NCBI GenBank assembly: GCA_964006375.1
Contig: OZ023266.1
Span: 14,086,565 to 14,150,564 of the forward strand
Length of the DNA: 64,000 bases
Direction: 5' to 3'
DNA from: Tillus elongatus
Lineage: Eukaryota; Arthropoda; Insecta; Coleoptera; Cleridae
Positions within the stretch are counted from its first letter, which is position 1. Every line of letters starts with the position of its first letter. The notes under the pieces are model-generated. The model had not been told where the DNA came from. It saw only the letters and a list, made by a program, of their open reading frames with translations, and ran no database searches. This document shows positions 35,353 through 47,215 of this stretch, piece after piece. A program made the translations under genes and the position numbers.

Positions 35353-36361
35353 TATGTTAAGAAAGTATGATTTACTCTTGGCAATGTAACATCTGTCAAT
35401 AACGTAGCCAAGCAAGCTTTACATAATAATCAGTCACATAATTGGTAATATTAATCATAATGATAATTTTATGATAAATAACACGAGAAATCTTCTAATT
35501 TTTGAAATCCAACACGCCCACATTGATGTCATAATTAATATGCCAAGACAAGACCTCAAATAACGCAACAATCTCCCGCAAGCGACACACTTTCAACAAT
35601 TTGAAATGTTAAAATCAAGCGGGACAACAATTAACCGGCTGTAACGCGAACCCATCATGAATATGCAGCTGAAGGTCGAATCGTATACAAAAATTAATTA
35701 CCCAGAAAATTTTTACACTGAACTTTTAAATGAAACAGCATAAAAGCAAGTAATTGCTCCAAATCAGATTAAAACGAGAACCTGTTAGCCAAGCTCTCCG
35801 CGCTACACGAAACCGGTTCCGTTTCTGTTTCCTCCACGTCATTTGCTCTGTCCTCTGCCTCCGACGCACGGCCTACCGGGATGCTACAGCCTCATTATAC
35901 ACACGGGAGTCGGGTATAAATAGTTACAGGTGACATGCACGCTACTGATCTTTGTATGGTCTGTTTTTATACACACTGTGTAATCTGGAGACTCTCTTGT
36001 CAACATAAACAGTATCCATTGGTTCTGCACATGCATATTTATCCACCGATTGGTCCATTCTCTTTCAAATGGAAGGCGGAGTTTACGTCAAAAGGTTTTT
36101 GTGTAAATCTCTTCATTGTTCATAGAAAAATGTGCTTGAATGGCTTGTCCTGGGTCCCGTTTATTATGAGAAAGCTATTTGTGGTTTAGGTGTTGGTAAA
36201 AGCCCATATTTTATACATGGCGCATTGAAAACGAAACAGACCGATTTGCGTCCAGAGACATTTTTTTAAGAGATGCTGAAACACGTCAATTTTAATATTT
36301 AGGGGGACATGTTTTGATCAACCCCTTATGGGTGGTGATAACAACCCTTATATTTTAAATA
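35353..36361. other. unassigned DNA with a candidate TATA promoter
   Basis: 35,760-35,905 is clearly GC-richer than the surroundings and ends at GGGTATAAATAG (about 35913). An 84-codon frame downstream (35935-36189) has no recognised domain. Everything else here is AT-rich without features. Confidence 0.4.
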
Positions 36362-36454
36362 GGGAACATGGGTCGAATGTTACATCATTTGAAAGCTCTT
36401 TGTTTTCAGAAGTTTTATCAACTCGTTTATAAATTATTCACAGTTGATGATGCA

Positions 36455-36570
36455 AAAACGCATTTCACTCATTCCGATAAGAAATGTGCTGATAGTCAAT
36501 GTTTTGTTGGTTTGTAAACAAAAAATTGACTATCAGAACATTTCTTATCGGAATGAGAGAAATGCGGTTT
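36455..36570. repeat. 50-bp-arm palindrome in the leader of mariner-like element 2
   Basis: CATTCCGATAAGAAATGTGC (left) faces AACATTTCTTATCGGAATG (right) with a loop of about 14 bp. The same ATAAGAAAT word recurs near the other end (TTTCTTATCACAATGAATG, 37771), so it may be subterminal binding sequence for the transposase. Confidence 0.8.
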
Positions 36571-36630
36571 ATTATTTCAGTTTATCGGTCGGTTTGATAC
36601 TGGATAGTACTACCGAAAATTAATTTCGCA

Positions 36631-37700
36631 ATGGTGTATTCTGTAGAAGAAAGAGTTGAAATAATAACTCTTTTTTTCAAAAACGATGATTGTGCCAACC
36701 GTACCGCAAATTTGTTTAATGAACGACATCCGAACAGACATGTTAACAGAAAATACATTTTAGAGTTAGTTGCAAAGTTTCGACAAATTGGTTCAGTAGC
36801 CAACAAAAAACGGGATCTTAAACGTGCATTTCCGGTTAGAAATGAGATTGAAGTTTTAGGACCAATTGCTGCAGGTCCAACTTTGAGCACGAGAAAATTG
36901 GCCACTGTTTCAAACATCAAAAGAAGAACTATTCAGCGAATACTGAAGCATCATAAATTTCACCCGTATAAAATTCATCTTGTACAACAACTGAATGAAG
37001 ATGATTTTGATCGGCGGCTGGAGTTTTGTGAAGTTGTGACTGCGCGAATAGCTGATAACGGGAACTTTCTGTTCAATATCTGTTTTTCAGACGAGTGTAT
37101 GTTTTTATTAAACTCTACAGTTAATCGTCATAATTGTCGTTATTGGGCAGATAATAATCCAAGAAATTTTCACGAAGTCCACACTCAAACTCCACAAAAA
37201 TTGAATATCTGGACTGGTATTTTTGGGAACCGTTTATACGGACCAATTTTTCTTGATGGTAATTTGAGTGGCGAAACGTATTTGGAGTTACTAGAAGCTA
37301 TCGTTTACCCTATACTAATTGACATTGTTAAGAATCATGGTCGCTATCAAGAAAATCAATTAGTGTTTCAACAAGGTGGAGCTCCTCCGCATTTTTCACA
37401 ACGTGTTAGGAAGTTTTTGAACAGAGGGTTTCCAGAGCAGTGGATTAGGCGTAGATGTGCTATTCAGTGGACCCTAGATCACCGGATTTAACTCCTTTAG
37501 ACCTCTTTCTATGGGGTCATTTAAAGAGTAGAATCTATGCAACAGAACCGGAGTCTCTGGAAGAATTACGACGACGCATTGTTGAAGAATGCCGTCTAAT
37601 AACTCCACAAATGCTCCAGAATGTCAGAGCTCGTTTTGAACAAAATTTGTACTTTTGTATGGAAGCTGGTGGTCAACAATTTCAACACTTACTTAACTGA
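36631..37700 (+). pseudogene. Tc1/mariner-type transposase 2, broken
   Basis: The start at 36631 (MVYSVEERVEI) opens a helix-turn-helix N-terminus. The first catalytic Asp is present (FSDECMF, 37090-37092). The second, expected in the GAPPHF block, is Gly (GGT, 37375-37377). The third (SPDLTPLDLFLWG, 37485-37487) lies in another reading frame because of a frameshift at about 37460-37480. The inferred spacing is DD36D as in transposase 1. The C-terminus ends at TGA 37698-37700. Loss of the second Asp alone would abolish catalysis. Confidence 0.92.
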
Positions 37701-37954
37701 ATAAACATTTTTAAACGTTTGGTTTTGTTTTTTAGTTTTTTTTTAACGAAAAATTGATTAATTAGTGGATTTCTTATCACAATGAATGAAATACGTTCTT
37801 GCAACTCCAACTGTGAATAATTTTTAAACGAGTTGATAAAACTTCCAAAAAAATTAGTGTGCTGAATTCAGAAAAGAAAGAGCTCTCAAATGATGTAACA
37901 CTCGACCCATGTTCCCCACAGTATTGTAATAATATTAAATATTTGAAACTGCGA

Positions 37955-38940
37955 CCCCCTACTTTGTCTCTTCTCCACATCAATGACCTCCTCTTTAGCA
38001 CATCCAACCCAGTTCACAGTTACGCGGATGACAGCACCCTCCACTCAAATATACAATATTATAAGCTTGTCTCTTTAGCCCAATTAGATGAGGATCGCAG
38101 ACTCATGGAGGGTTCTGTCTCTGTGGATCACCAAGAAATATTAGACTGGGGAAGTAAAAATCTTGTACAATTCAACTCCACCAAATCTCAGTTTTGCCTT
38201 CTATCTCATAAGAGATACACCAGCCCTAGACCCATCATAATGAACAACCAAGTTATTCAAAGTAATGAGTCCTTTTCACTTGTTGGCATTTCTGTGGATC
38301 GAAATCTCAATTGGCACCAACATGTCACATCAATTTCAGAAGCGGCTGTTAAGCAATTAGGTTTCCTCTTCCGGGCTCGCAACTACTTTTCACCAGCTAA
38401 TCTCTATACCTTATATACTTCACAAATAAGGCCAAACCTCGAATACTGCACCCACATCTAGGGTGCCGCTGCCGCTTCTACACTCGCTATCCTGGACTCT
38501 ATTCAGAAGAAAGCCATGCGTGTAATTGGTGACCCTACCCTCACCCATAGGCTGCCATCCCTTGCTGACCGACGTGCCATTGGTGACCTCTCTCTCTTTT
38601 ATAGATATCTGCACGGGCACTGCCCAGAGAAGCTTTCTTCTATAGTTCCTCCACCTGCTGCCCTCAACAGGTCTACCAGGGTAACAGAACGAATGCACCC
38701 TTTTACTGTCCAGGTCACCAGACATAGAACATTTTGTTATACCCGCTCTTTTTGTCCCGAGGACTTTCAAGTTGTGGAATTCCTTGCCGGCACATGTTTT
38801 TCCTTCTTCTCCGAACCTCTACCCTTCAACTCCAGAATTAACAAGTTGCCTCTTTCCTCCTTGTCGACACCCACGGTACGATAGTATTTAGGCTGTAAGC
38901 CCTCGTGGTGTGTTATTGAAATAAAAATAAATAAAAAACT
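37955..38940 (+). pseudogene. LINE family J copy 1 (RT C-terminal part), 5'-truncated
   Basis: Begins abruptly at CCCCTACTTTGTCTCTTCTC and reads the RT active site YADDSTLHS, then QFNSTKSQ, SHKRYTSPRPI, the C-terminal thumb region and TPTVR. A TAG at 38459-38461 replaces Trp, and a frameshift lies near 38755. The 3' end has GTAAGCCCTCGTGGTGTGT and an (ATAAA)-type tail. The family resembles jockey/CR1-like LINEs. Sister copies are at 52.7 and 58.4 kb. Confidence 0.88.
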
Positions 38941-39429
38941 AACATTAGTTTTCAATTAAAAATAAGAGACCACTATTTCACTAATTGCGGTTTTCTTTTG
39001 TTACAGGTAAGCAACACACCTAGATCTTATATTAAAATTTTGGCAAGGAATTTTTTTGCTACAGACCATGTAAAAGGTAAAGGTAAGATGCTTACTGGCA
39101 ATTAGGCCAATGCTGACCCTTTTTGTTCATCTAAACTAACCTACCATCCACCTTAAGCTCAACCTGAACGACACAAGTGATTTGAAAAATCATCCGCTGT
39201 CGGTGAGTCTCGAACCGTCGTCCCCCGAGTCCGAATTTGGAAGTTTCAGTCGACTTTCCAACACGGTCACAGCGGTGTTTAAAGAGCATGTATGCTGTGT
39301 AAATAAGGTGTGTAAAGTCATATTCAAATGCAAAAGGATCAAAAATAAAAAAGTTTGATGTTTGTATCATTTTCTCATCTTGACAAGCACTTTAAAAAAG
39401 GTGAGTTTGATCTAATTTTATAATATAAC
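38941..39429. other. unassigned DNA
   Basis: No recognised gene. Minus-strand sequence near 39,180-39,260 has a tRNA-like flavour (TCGAACCGTCGTCCCCCGAG) but no complete A and B boxes. Confidence 0.35.
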
Positions 39430-39600
39430 TATGACCAATCAGCGACGCCAGGGAGCAGTTTCACCTCACTATCCTGTAAATTTTGGCGAACCTTTGCCTG
39501 TATGTAAAGATGGTAAGGATCTTCAGCGTGCCCAACATCGCATGGACATGGGACCGACGGCTTTACGCCCCCTCCAAAGGGCCAAACAGTCTGATCAGTG
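39430..39600 (-). repeat. SINE family 1 fragment
   Basis: Minus-strand GGAGGGGGCGTAAAGCCGTC, ATGCGATGTTGGGCACG and CTGCTCCCTGGCGTCG align with 7012-7160 of the full copy. The tRNA-like head is absent. Confidence 0.85.
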
Positions 39601-39626
39601 CTCATCTTCTCAGCTCTTTCCGCTTA

Positions 39627-40062
39627 ATTATTGATGTGCCAGCTCATGTTTTGCCCCAGGTAAATTCCAAAGTATTTCAGTTTAACTCTAGATCAGATCT
39701 TTAGGTTACCGGTTTGGATTGTTAGTGTCTAATAGTCCTTCTTCCTGCCAAGATTAGCACTTAGGGTTTGTGGAGGGCAAGTAATCCCATCTTCATGAGC
39801 CACACTTCGATTCTCCCACTCAGCCGTGCTACCTGCTCTTCAATGTCCTCTCTGTTGCTACCCCAATATAATCGGGGCAAGGTCACCAGCATATGCTACA
39901 CAAGCGTTTTCTTTCGGCATGGGCATCATCCTAATAGATATTCCACAGCGTGGGACCCAGCACTGATCCTTGTGGGATATCCATTATCCCTGTCTCTCCC
40001 ACCACAATTTTCTGTGTCCAAGTGGCTGCATAGCATCCTGCAAATTTACCGAATTTTCGTAA
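39627..40062 (-). pseudogene. LINE RT fragment of the R1/I type, decayed
   Basis: The minus strand reads IPQGSVLGPTLWNIY, then in another frame AYAGDLAPIILG, where the catalytic YADD/FADD has become YAGD. SGRIEVWLMKMGLLALHKP and a KYFGIYLG block follow. Several stops and frameshifts. Only about 140 codons of the RT remain, between a SINE fragment and family T. Confidence 0.8.
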
Positions 40063-40074
40063 GCTTTGTTGGTT

Positions 40075-40440
40075 AGGAAACCAACATTTAAGTTTATTTT
40101 CGGAAAATTCTTGTATATTTTCAAACCATAAGTAATTTTGATGAAATATAGTACATTGCTTCTATTACATAGGCCATACCGGTAATCAGATTGACGCCTG
40201 CTCGCATTTGCTATTAAAAACATTTTTATGGAAATTCACTTCCATAAACACTTGCTGCATCCGGACTTTTGGAAAATGTTTATATATTTTCAAACATTAA
40301 AGTTATTTCGATGAAATATGTTTGTTTATACTATATAGGTAACCAAGTTTGATGCCTGCTTTCATTAAAGAAAGACATTTGCTATTAAAAATATTTGAAA
40401 GAAAATTAGCTACCATAACGCACTTGCTGCGTCCAGAGAT
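40075..40440 (-). repeat. two tandem short family T units
   Basis: Two units of about 180-190 bp, each with TTTTCAAAC near its start, a GGTAA...TTTGATGCCTGCT-like block, and the inverted terminal motif at the end (ACACTTGCTGCATCC at 40243; CGCACTTGCTGCGTCC at 40420). Confidence 0.75.
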
Positions 40441-41720
40441 TTTTTAAGTTTGATTAAACACACATCATGTATAAATTTTATTAAAATTGATCAACTGAGT
40501 GTTTTTTTGAGAGTCAGATATGACCCGACCTTGTTTTAATCTCATTTAATCTGATTTTTGAAAATTATTTCAAACAAACATATTATTTACTTTAAATATT
40601 TCCACGTGAAGGCTTGATACCTACTTTACGTAGGACAACGTTCTCAGTCGATGTCGGGTTTTAACTGTAGATTTCCAACATAATAAAAAATCCAATCATA
40701 ATAAATAAAGATTAAGAATGCGATGGCTTCGCATCTTAATTCCTGAAATCATACATAAAAATTAGCGAGGATATTCAGTATATTAACAACAATAGCAATA
40801 ACTCATGACATATCTGACCAAAGACAGCAGGCACAGCAGAAGCGAGAGATTAAAGAAGGTCATATGCAAAACTGTTGAACAGTCTGACGGCAATTAATCT
40901 GACGGACGCGACAGAAGCTTGTCTTTGTCGCCGGGTTTCTAGAAAATCTCCCAGTCACTGAAAGAGCAATTTATATAATTCATGTAAAAGGTTGATTCCA
41001 CGTCCCAGTATCCGAACATGTCATAAATCAATCTACGTTATTCATTAATTAAAAACAAGTATTGTGTGTAACACCGTGCTGTGTGATTTGTGTATTTGTG
41101 ATTTTCCAACTCTGCTTGTCACGTCTAAATTCAGAATTATGACACAGATGTCCTATAAAACATTGACATCAAACTGTCATTAAATATTTTAAATAAAACT
41201 ATAAATTATGGCAGTGTGCGTTTCGCAATCGACAAACTCCCGTCTTGACATTTTAATTGCGGATGCAGAGGCGTATATACCGAATTATTATTATTATTAA
41301 AACAGGACGAGTTCTTTATATATATCTCTTGGATTAATTGCGGGCGAGTTCGTTGTTCTCTTAATTTGCCATTGGTATCAATATGTTTGTCGTTTTTTCG
41401 TCTTGTCAAGTTGTTTATGTCTTTGACGTATTCTGTGTGGAATTAATAGCGGCCAAACCCAAAACGGAAGGTCACAGGTCTTTACTAATTTGGACATTTT
41501 TGTCTACTGTCACACTAAATGATTATTCGTATAAATCTTGGTGGGGAAAAACTTGCAGTTGTTTCTTAATGGAGCACTACGACGAACTCTGGTAAACATT
41601 AGTGATGGGTTGTTATTTAACAGTCTGTTATATTTTAACTGTTGTCGAGCAGCAGCAGTAACCACCTGTTATGGATATATACAAATAACAGCTACAGTGG
41701 AGGGGATGCTGTTGCGCAGT
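40441..41720. other. unassigned DNA
   Basis: No recognised gene. Short frames only. Confidence 0.4.
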
Positions 41721-41723
41721 GAG

Positions 41724-41778
41724 TCGTATCTGTTTCTGTTGTCGTATCTGTTTCTGTTGTCGTATCTGTTTCTGTTGC
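41724..41778 (+). repeat. 18-bp tandem repeat, three copies
   Basis: GTCGTATCTGTTTCTGTT is repeated three times in direct order. Confidence 0.9.
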
Positions 41779-41812
41779 ACTGCTACGATGAAGCAGCTTC
41801 TGTTGTCATCCG

Positions 41813-41985
41813 CAACTGTTATAACAGGATGAATGGACATGAGACTGGGATGGGGTATAGAGCGGACTTTACTTCATAACATAATACTGTTTTCACCCGC
41901 AACTGTTATAACAGGATGAATGGACATGAGACTGGGAATGGGGTATAGAGTATAGAGCGGACTTTACTTCATAACATAATACTTT
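41813..41985 (+). repeat. tandem duplication of about 80 bp
   Basis: CGCAACTGTTATAACAGGAT and all following bases to ACTTCATAACATAATACT occur twice. The second copy has an extra GTATAGA. Confidence 0.9.
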
Positions 41986-41989
41986 ATAC

Positions 41990-44900
41990 TAGTGTGCTCA
42001 CAGCTTTGGGAACGTAGGGTCGTCGGTACAATGAAACTCTTAAATTTTGACAGGTTGTTGATTCACACAAGACACACACATATATTTACAATTTATAAAC
42101 AAACACAAAATATGAAAAATGTAAATAAAAAGGCTGTATATGTAGCAAGTGAAAATTATTAAAAATGAACTATATCACTGTAAAAATAAAATCAGGTCAC
42201 CGCGTATATAAAAAAATAATCACATAGGCGTTGACGTAAACTCAATCTTCATTAGATAACTCGATATGCTGATGGCATTTTTGTTTTAAGAAAAAACTGA
42301 TTTGTATACAAACGTACAGTTATGCTTTAACGTGAGTCCTTAGGTATTATATTATATTAGGTAGTTTCTTTACTCATTCTTCTTTGCCTTATGTAACTAA
42401 TAAATCAATATTCCTTTTTACTTTTCACTTTGGAAATCTAAGAAATAGGTCCGATTTTAAACATCTTTTTTTTATTACTACTGCAAAATAAAAAATCCCT
42501 GAAACTTAAAAAATCTCAGAAACAGTACCAATTTTAATGAAATTATAAAAATATTCCCTGTACCCGGTATAGTTGAAACCAGACACACTTCGCCCTATAG
42601 GTAGAGAGAAAAAAATTAGTTTTAATTTTTTTTAAATTATTTATTTTATTTTTTGCTTACAATAATTCATTTATTTCATATAGTTCTCATTTTCAAGGAA
42701 AAGATGGCTATAGAGGTTTTCAAGCTCAATGCTTAACTAATACTTTATTAGTAAAGAAAATTCGAAAGAAATTCTGCATTGTTGAATTTTTTACCAAATT
42801 ATTATTAGTGATGAATACCCAAAAAAAACCTCCATCATTTTTTTAATAAAAAAGTTATTAATTGTTTTAAACATAATACAAGAATATTTTTTATTTTAAA
42901 CATTACCCAACTACACCACCGGACGGGTTCAGCTACTGTTACTACGTCTACGTGGAATTCTTAATAATTCATAGTTCATACTGTTATTTTCCACCTGTTA
43001 TATTTAACTGTTATTTCTAAATAACAGTAACAGGTGCGACCTGTTAAAGCAATATAACAGTTTTTCCCATCACTAGTAAACATGTCAAACGCATAAGTGA
43101 ATTTCCACGTTTGTATTACCCCACAATATCCATATGTCTTTTATTCTAATGTAACCATATATTTGAAAAAATTAGATGCAAGAAAATTGAGTGAAGATTT
43201 GTAACCGTCCTTATACAAAAACTACCGAGACGTGGTATATAGTGAGGTCACTTTTGCCTATTAGCCCTACCCTAAAAGCATCTATCTATCAGATTATTAT
43301 TATTATTAAGACTAGAAACACTTTAGGAGGTTGGCATATCTTGATATGGTTTGATACTCACGCTCTTTTCTGTGTTGCTCTGCCTAAAGTCTTATATTTG
43401 TGAGCGCCCCAGGCTTGGGACTGGTTATATAAAATTTAAGGAATCTAGATAAACGATAATTAGAATTTATTAATTGTGTTGCTGCCAAACAGGGAAGATA
43501 TTAGGGAGGAATTTCTCTTCAATTAAAGAGATATGTTAATGTAACAATAATATTAAATTTATTCTATAAATAAATTTGGGATAGCAAACAAAATTAACTT
43601 AATATGGTTGGTAAATTTCAAATAAATATAAACTCATACACAAATAAATATCAAATAAACGGCAAGAGTTTCAAGAAAAAGAAATTGTCATTACATATAG
43701 CACATGACAAAATAAAAAATAAATAAAATGGTTCTAGTTTATAAAAATATTAACATTACATATTTGAGGTATATTAATAATCAAATGCTGTATTTTACGG
43801 CTCAAAAGCAAATACAAGCTATTACTTAAATTGCTTGACGTTCGTCATCTAGTTCGGTTGATTTTTCAATGAATTAACTGGCCAGTCCTTTGAGTGAGGC
43901 TCCATTTAAGAAAAATATTACTATGTGAAATTTCTACTTTAATTATTGTCGATGAAAAATTAAGAAATGTACAGGTCAAATATTTTACAAACAAAAATCT
44001 GCTAATTACAATTTCAAGTACTATGTATTTAAATTCACAATATTGACAAAATTCTAAAGAATAAACAGGAAATTTACAGTTGCCCTTACAGACACCTCAC
44101 TGGCACTATTAAAGTTTAAATTTGATCATGTTACTTTCAAAATTCCAACTGTAAAGGTTCAAATAATGGACTGCTGCATAAAAGGTTTTGATTGTTCCAC
44201 ACAAAAAAAAAAGTTTCATCGACTCACCAAGTCCTGACACCTGGGGTTGAACCTTTGAAGATGCTCTCCAAGTAGAGTCAACCATCAGTGCCAAACACAG
44301 GCTTTCAAACTCCAACAAGAGAGGGAAGGTTGGAGAGAATAAGTGGTACTTTCCATAAACGGTTATTGGGCAGGTGGTTCTTGTTGCTCCAATACTATGG
44401 GAGACAATTTGGCCCCTAACATCAAATGAACAACCGTCTTATGTCGATGTTCGGAATTCATTTGACTAAAATCTCTCTACAGCAATTAAAATGTAAATTG
44501 GCTAAAGTGAAATTTATAATGCCAACTGATTCAGAGCTTCAGAAACTTTGTGTGATTAACTTGAGGGATTCACCAGGTCAGTGAACAAAGGATTGCTGCT
44601 TAATTCGCGTTTTTCTGTCAAACACGTCGTTAATTTAAATTCAAAAACCGATCAAATTATATTAAACAATCACTGACAGCTGTTGTTAAATATTATCGGA
44701 ATTTTATCACCTATTTTAAGATAATTATGAGCCACGCTAATTAGAACGATGTTTACTTGTCAACCGCCTAGCTCACTCTCTGTGCTGACAACATAATGTT
44801 CCTCTCGCCAGAGCTGCACGCAAAATTCTTACCGTGACCTGTTAGTGGCTGTGCGCGAGCTCTTTCTAGCCTCCTCTCTTTGAATGAGATACAACGAGAC

Positions 44901-45140
44901 CTCTAATCGGTGGCGAAACCACGCCGTATTCTATACACACATTCAAACAATAATGGACTTGGTCCACCGTTTTTCTAGATTTCATCATAATTACGCCAGC
45001 TTCTGTTATTTACCTAGAATCCCAGGACATTAGAGATATTCATTTTCCCAACAAAAATGCAACGTCTTTCAATATTTGGATTTAGATGTACATTATAGGG
45101 AATTCAGTACGGGTGTTACGATATAAAATTTCTTAGCGAC
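41990..45140. other. about 3.1 kb without recognised gene
   Basis: AT-rich. CTGTTATATT-type words near 42,990-43,070 echo the duplication at 41.8 kb. Locally GC-richer sequence at 44,760-44,940 has no open frame. Nothing assignable. Confidence 0.4.
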
Positions 45141-45144
45141 TTTT

Positions 45145-45385
45145 CAACACAATAATTTTGAAATCAAAACATGAATTGCTTTACAGATATTGGATTGTTG
45201 CAGTAAATGGGGTTTACGGTACGTGAAGATGAAAATAATTTTGAAATTAAAACATGATTTGCCTTACAGATATTGGATTGTTGAAGTAAATGGGGTTTAC
45301 GGTACTTGAAGATGTAGCGACTTTTCATAAAAATAATTTTGAAATTAAAACATGAATTGCCTTACAGATATTGGATTGTCGGCTA
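45145..45385 (+). repeat. tandem repeat, about three copies of 80-93 bp
   Basis: AATAATTTTGAAAT followed by CAGATATTGGATTGT recurs at about 45150, 45233 and 45324. The first two intervals share GTAAATGGGGTTTACGGTAC. Confidence 0.85.
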
Positions 45386-45509
45386 TTAATTAAGTCTCTT
45401 ACTGGTTCATTTTGAATATTTAAACTAGTAACGAAACGCAATCGTTACAGATTGGAACTTGCGTGGAGCACGAGTTTACTCATACCTCTAATGACGCTAA
45501 CTTTATTAA

Positions 45510-45605
45510 TCAATTTAGCAATGAAAATATTTTTCTAAATCATATGTTTCAGTGGCAGTTTAAATGAAATTGCCTTTAAAGTCTGTAAAATCAATAATAT
45601 AAAAA
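45510..45605 (-). repeat. 96-bp dispersed repeat, partner of 3560-3653
   Basis: AAATGAAATTGCCTTTAAAG with its flanks is the reverse complement of 3560-3653. It directly abuts a family T terminal motif at 45606. Confidence 0.75.
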
Positions 45606-46542
45606 CTCAGGACGCAGCAAGTGCGTTATGGTAGTGAATTTTCATAAAACTATTTTTTAATAGCAATAATGTGTGTTTTTTTAAGAAAGCAGGCATCAAA
45701 TTTGGTCACCAGTATAACCTATATAGTAGAAACAATGTGCCAGATTTTATTAAAATAACTTATTGTTTGAAAATGTACATAAATTTTCCGAAAATAAACT
45801 TAAAATTCTTCCGAGAAAACTCGTATCCTAGCCGACGAACCTTAGGTTAATAGCAAATTGAGTTATTGAATTTTGAAGCATTGAATGAAAATTCGCTACC
45901 AAAACTCACTTACTGCGTCTCGATTTTTTTAAAGCATGCATCATATTTCGATGAAAAATGCAAAAATGCAAAAATGCAATAAGGAATGTTCAAAAAAAAT
46001 TGTTGGTATCACCAATGACTTATGGGCTATCCTGTGATTGTCAAAATAATTTTATAAGATGCAGCTCAAGACACCCTATAAGTAACGTATACAATTTTTT
46101 CGCGTATCTTGCGTAATAACAATTATATTGGGCTTTACCGTGGAAATGCGTCACCCTGTATATATGTAAACAGAAAGTAAACCCGGATATGGATTCTAAG
46201 GGGCCTAGTTTGCACTCATTTGAAGAAATCTTTTTTTCTACGAAAATTGGCTAAAAATTATAGACTGTTAAACCATACCCTTAACTAAAGCTACTGCAAA
46301 GCATCAGAGAAGGGTCTATTTGCAATTAATTTGCTGTAAATGTGTTAGTAAAATGAAGGGCATTGATGGTTGAAGCTGAAACTTAAGGGTTTGCAGAACA
46401 CTCTTTACATAATTTGTTTTTCTTTCAGGTTCTTTGCTTAAATGTTGCCAATTTTGACGTTTCAAATCGCGTCTTGGGCGTTTTGAGGAAAACCCAATTT
46501 TTTCTTTAAATGCTTATAACTTTTTTGTCTAAATTTTGGTAC

Positions 46543-46616
<74 letters not shown>

Positions 46617-46738
46617 GAAACTGACCCTGGATATGGGTTCTAGGAGGCCTAGTTGGCCTCATTTGAAGAAACTTTTTTTAAATTTAAAAGTCGGGATCTC
46701 CTGTTAGTGAATTTTTTTAAGAAAATTCACTAAAAAAA
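45606..46738 (-). repeat. family T repeat
   Basis: Terminal motif GGACGCAGCAAGTGCGTTAT at 45609, inverted motif at 45890-45920, body, TA tract at 46543-46612, far-end module (GACCCTGGATATGGGTTCTA) and hairpin GTGAATTTTTT/AAAATTCAC ending near 46730. Confidence 0.8.
46543..46612. repeat. (TA)n inside family T
   Basis: Pure TA tract at the conserved internal position. Confidence 0.97.
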
Positions 46739-46740
46739 GC

Positions 46741-47215
46741 AGTTGTGAAGCCACGGAAAAAGTCTACGGCGCATGTTCAGTGTATTGCGGGAAAATTGGC
46801 AGGTTTCAATTATGCTCTGAAGGTCTTATTAAACTCCTTTGATATTAGTGTTAGCCTTGAGGCATACCATGCGTATGTCAACTCGTCTACGATATGGAAC
46901 TATCGTTGGGGGGAGTTCCACGAACGCGATGAGCTTTTTTAGGCTTCAAAATACATGTTCTAAGCATCTTTACAAAAAAATTAAAAGTCTAGCAGAGGTA
47001 TGTCAAAAAACAACAAAATTCCTTACCTTCCCATGTTTATATATTTTGGAATGTACGTGTTTCGTAAAAGCAAGTCTTGGTTTGGTAAAGCCCTTAAAAT
47101 CCGTATACTATCGACATCATATTATGAGTTCAGCAGGACGGAGCCTCGGCACATTATGCACTTTCAGTGCAAGTATATTACTCTCCGCGTTCTACTGCCT
47201 GATATTCAATGATTG
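46741..47215 (+). pseudogene. LINE C-terminal fragment, decayed
   Basis: The readings give LRYGTIV, FFRLQNTCSKHLY and LTFPCLYILECTCFVKA, a block order typical of the region after the RT in jockey/RTE-like insect LINEs. It then shifts frame to FSRTEPRHIMHF and LLPDI. No RT active site is included. It begins directly after the family T hairpin. Confidence 0.75.

Larger units (their letters stand above)
36362..37916 (+). mobile_element. mariner-like element 2
   Basis: The left inverted repeat is 36362-36447 (GGGAACATGGGTCGA...) and the right 37808-37916 (ends TCGACCCATGTTCCC). The right arm carries a short extra segment. TA precedes the left end. It encloses one broken transposase and a palindrome in the 5' leader. 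It lies directly upstream of a truncated LINE copy. Confidence 0.85.
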
